From assembly GCA_015661935.1 (NCBI GenBank), contig DQVD01000315.1, positions 1 through 7,551 on the forward strand: 7,551 bases of DNA, in the 5' to 3' direction. This DNA comes from Desulfocapsa sulfexigens (GTDB lineage: Bacteria > Desulfobacterota > Desulfobulbia > Desulfobulbales > Desulfocapsaceae). The translations under genes and the position numbers were made by a program. How positions within the stretch are numbered: position 1 is the first letter of the stretch; each line of letters starts with the position of its first letter. Below the pieces are notes generated by a model, which was not told the DNA's origin, did no database searches, and saw only the letters and a program-made list of their open reading frames with translations. This document shows positions 5,291 through 7,551 of this stretch, piece after piece.

Positions 5291-6333
5291 GAAACTGGAA
5301 TAGAATGATTTTCGGGGTACTGCTCCTCAGTGGAATTGCCCTCCTGCCTGGATGCAATGGGTCGGAAGAACATAACAAAGCAGAAGCACCGCTTCTACCA
5401 ACCATCACTGTGGAAACAGGTGAGGTAAGGGAAGAGCTGGTTCAGTCACGAATAGAAGTGGTGGGAACCCTTGAGGCCGTGGAGCGTGCCTCTATTTCAT
5501 CACGCATTTCAGGACAGATTATCGAACTCCCCGTGGTGCTTGGATCCCGGGTGAATAAGGGAGATGTGCTGGTCAGAATAAGCGCTGGTGAAATTTCAGC
5601 CAAGGTGTTACAGGCTGAAGCGCAGTTGTCCCAGGCCCGTAGAAACCTGGCGCGGGAAAATAAACTTCAGAAACAGGGGGCTTCCACCCAGGAAACTGTT
5701 AAGGCTCTGCAGGATGTCACCCGCATTGCCGAGGCCGCTTCCAAAGAAGCTCAAACCATGCTGGATTATACCATAATTACAGCCCCTTTTTCCGGAACTA
5801 TTACCAATAAAGTTGCTAATACCGGTGATCTGGCATCTCCAGGAAAACTCCTGCTGCAAATAGAAAATGGCGAGGAACTACAGGTCCTGGCTCAGGTTCC
5901 TGAAGCACTGCTTTTGAAGGTTGCGGTCGGTGATATACTCTCCGTTGAGATTCCTGCTGCAAATCTTATCCTTACCGGCGAAGTAGCCGAAGTCGCACCT
6001 GCTGCAAATCCAATGTCTCGTACTGCTCCTGTAAAGATCAATATTTTGTCAGGTCCCGACCTTCGGGTGGGTCAATTTGCCCGCATCGGTCTTGAGGGAA
6101 CCGGGGAGTCTACTTTGATGCTTACCCGGTCAGCTGTTCTTTTCAAAGGACAGCTGGAGATAGTTTTCGTGGTAGATAAAAAGGAAAAAATTGCTCGTAT
6201 GCGACTTGTCAAAACCGGTGTCACGTACAATGGAGATGTGGAAATTATTTCCGGTCTTGAGCCCGGTGAGCTGGTGGTCACCAGCAATAATGATAAATTG
6301 CAGGATGGACAACCCCTGGAAATCAAACTTTAA
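5287..6333 (+). CDS. RND efflux periplasmic adaptor (membrane fusion protein), lipoprotein
   Basis: This adaptor links the inner-membrane RND pump to the outer-membrane duct. It has 348 residues from a GTG start. The N-terminus is a lipoprotein signal with lipobox LPGC, cysteine 23 being the expected lipidation site; the residue after it is asparagine, not aspartate. Domains in order: first lipoyl half (about 66-99, ISSRISGQIIELPV then KGDVLVRI), a short coiled-coil hairpin (about 102-160, KVLQAEAQLSQARRNLARE and following), second lipoyl half (161-193, TAPFSGTI then GDLASPGKLLLQI), beta barrel (about 195-275), and a membrane-proximal domain (about 278-347, ending DGQPLEIKL). The short hairpin is typical of RND adaptors and unlike the very long hairpins of type I secretion HlyD proteins. 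No metal-binding histidine clusters typical of CusB/CzcB are seen, which makes drug or small-molecule export more likely than metal export; this is inference. Confidence 0.92.
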   Translation: MRNWNRMIFGVLLLSGIALLPGCNGSEEHNKAEAPLLPTITVETGEVREELVQSRIEVVGTLEAVERASISSRISGQIIELPVVLGSRVNKGDVLVRISAGEISAKVLQAEAQLSQARRNLARENKLQKQGASTQETVKALQDVTRIAEAASKEAQTMLDYTIITAPFSGTITNKVANTGDLASPGKLLLQIENGEELQVLAQVPEALLLKVAVGDILSVEIPAANLILTGEVAEVAPAANPMSRTAPVKINILSGPDLRVGQFARIGLEGTGESTLMLTRSAVLFKGQLEIVFVVDKKEKIARMRLVKTGVTYNGDVEIISGLEPGELVVTSNNDKLQDGQPLEIKL

Positions 6334-6335
6334 AC

Positions 6336-7551
6336 ATGAAAAATCAGGAATTTGAACATCCGGGTTTTGCCGGAAAGGTGGCAGTAGCTTTTGTTGATTC
6401 TAAACTGACTGCTGTGGGAATTCTGGCCTCCATGCTTTTGGGGCTGATGGCCATCGTGCTGCTGCCACGGGAAGAAGAGCCCCAGATTAAGGTGCCCATG
6501 ATTGATGTCATGGTTTCCATGCAGGGTGCCACCCCTAAAGAGGTGGAAGAGCGTGTTTCCATTCCCATGGAGAAACTGCTCTATGAGATCCCCGGTGTGG
6601 AATATATCTATTCCACCTCCATGGCTGGACAGAGCCTGCTGGTGGTACGTTTTTATGTGGGTGAAAATCTGGACAGCTCCATTGTGAGACTGAATCAGAA
6701 ACTGGCCACAAATCATGATCGTATTCCTCATGGTGTTTCAGCGCCGCTTATCAAGCCGCATATAATAGATGATGTTCCCATTCTGGCACTTACCTTTCAT
6801 TCAAAAAAATATGATCATTTTACTCTGCGCCGTCTGGCAGCCGAGGTGGATGATGCAGTAAAAAGTATCCATAATGTGGCTGAAACCACCCTGATTGGTG
6901 GAACCAGAAGACAGATCCGTGTTCAGTTTGATCCGCTTCTTCTTGCTTCCAGAAACCTCACAATATCACAACTGATTCCTGCCCTGAAGCAGGCTAATAA
7001 CCAGACCTTTTGTGGCAAGGTGATGGTGATGAATCAGGAGATACTCCTGCAGACCGGAACTTTTTTAAAGAATAAGAAAGAAATAGGGCGTGTTGTTGTG
7101 GGAGTTTATGGCGGTAGCCCTGTCTATCTGGATGAAGTTGCAACTATTCTTGATGGTCCTGAAGATCCGGATAACTATGTTCTTTTTGGAACAGCTGACG
7201 GGCATACGGAAGAGGCGGCAGTTACACTATCCATTGCAAAACGGCCCGGATCCAACGCCGTGAGCGTGGTGGATGAAGTGCTCGAGAAGGTGGAAAGTCT
7301 TAAGGGGACATTGATCCCAGCTGATATCTCTGTAACAGTGACCAGAAATTACGGAGAAACAGCTGCAGAAAAATCCAATGAACTGCTTCTGCATATGGGG
7401 ATTGCAATCTTTGGTGTGGCAATTCTTATCCTCTTTTTTCTTGGCTGGCGGGAATCTACGGTGGTCATGCTGGCCATTCCTTCCACTCTTGCACTCACCT
7501 TGATGGTTTTTTATCTGTACGGATATACCCTTAATCGTATCACTCTTTTTG
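6336..7551 (+). CDS. RND efflux pump inner-membrane subunit (5' part, cut by window edge)
   Basis: The frame opens at ATG 6336, two bases after the adaptor stop, and stays open to the window end: 405 codons of a family usually about 1,000-1,080 residues. Visible parts are a cytoplasmic N-terminus, TM1 (about 24-43) followed by PREEEPQI, and the first porter region (about 52-340). That region contains VSIPMEKLLYEIPGVEYIYS (74-93), the familiar RND stretch after the first membrane helix, and IGGTRRQIRVQFDP (187-200). TM2 (about 351-370, ending FFLGWRES) and TM3 (about 374-395) follow, then YGYTLNRITLF. The charged membrane residues that carry protons in TM4 lie beyond the edge, so function cannot be confirmed. 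PREEEPQI and GYTLNRITLF suggest an AcrB/HAE1-related branch rather than CzcA metal pumps, but the substrate is unknown. No ribosome-binding site stands out; coupling to the adaptor is likely. Confidence 0.92.
   Translation, partial: MKNQEFEHPGFAGKVAVAFVDSKLTAVGILASMLLGLMAIVLLPREEEPQIKVPMIDVMVSMQGATPKEVEERVSIPMEKLLYEIPGVEYIYSTSMAGQSLLVVRFYVGENLDSSIVRLNQKLATNHDRIPHGVSAPLIKPHIIDDVPILALTFHSKKYDHFTLRRLAAEVDDAVKSIHNVAETTLIGGTRRQIRVQFDPLLLASRNLTISQLIPALKQANNQTFCGKVMVMNQEILLQTGTFLKNKKEIGRVVVGVYGGSPVYLDEVATILDGPEDPDNYVLFGTADGHTEEAAVTLSIAKRPGSNAVSVVDEVLEKVESLKGTLIPADISVTVTRNYGETAAEKSNELLLHMGIAIFGVAILILFFLGWRESTVVMLAIPSTLALTLMVFYLYGYTLNRITLF

Noticed and set aside
4966..5373. Minus-strand frame across the junction of the outer-membrane factor and adaptor genes
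   Set aside because: It is antisense to two well-supported genes and its composition is that of a shadow frame.
1..7551. CRISPR array, tRNA, rRNA, transposase, integrase or defence genes
   Set aside because: None seen: no regularly spaced direct repeats, no tRNA-like cloverleaf, and no proteins of those families in the frames read.

Overview
The window looks like chromosomal DNA from a Gram-negative bacterium of moderate GC content. The evidence is a TolC-type outer-membrane factor, a lipoprotein membrane-fusion subunit and periplasmic signal peptides. Protein style and a dispersed CGTCATTCC-type palindromic repeat are compatible with Desulfobacterota or a related proteobacterial group, but this is an impression and not a determination. 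All confidently identified genes are on the + strand.

Left edge (1-510): about 0.5 kb with no complete gene. Two mutually exclusive fragments touch the edge: the tail of a + strand frame (1-75) and the head of a - strand frame (105-1) with a promoter-like sequence behind it. A ~95 bp imperfect palindrome (398-492) made of two inverted REP-like units ends just before the first gene.

ABC amino-acid importer (511-3775): four genes encode an ATPase (HisP-like), a periplasmic binding protein (HisJ/LAO-like), and two permeases (HisQ-like, HisM-like). Together they form a complete polar/basic amino-acid uptake system of the histidine/lysine-arginine-ornithine type. A strong intrinsic terminator lies between the binding-protein gene and the permease genes, so the binding protein is probably made in excess over the membrane subunits. 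The permease genes overlap by one base.

Tripartite RND efflux system (3935-end): an outer-membrane factor, a lipoprotein periplasmic adaptor and the N-terminal 405 residues of an RND pump, tightly packed (4-base overlap, then a 2-base gap) and cut by the right edge. The gap before it (3776-3934) carries a 13-bp-stem inverted repeat directly upstream of a perfect TATAAT box, which looks like a regulated promoter. No regulator gene lies in the window.

The two operons are individually of well-known types. I found no clearly new biological system. The points most worth a second look are the repeat abutting the ATPase start, the internal terminator, the enlarged HisQ-like permease and the dyad at the efflux promoter.
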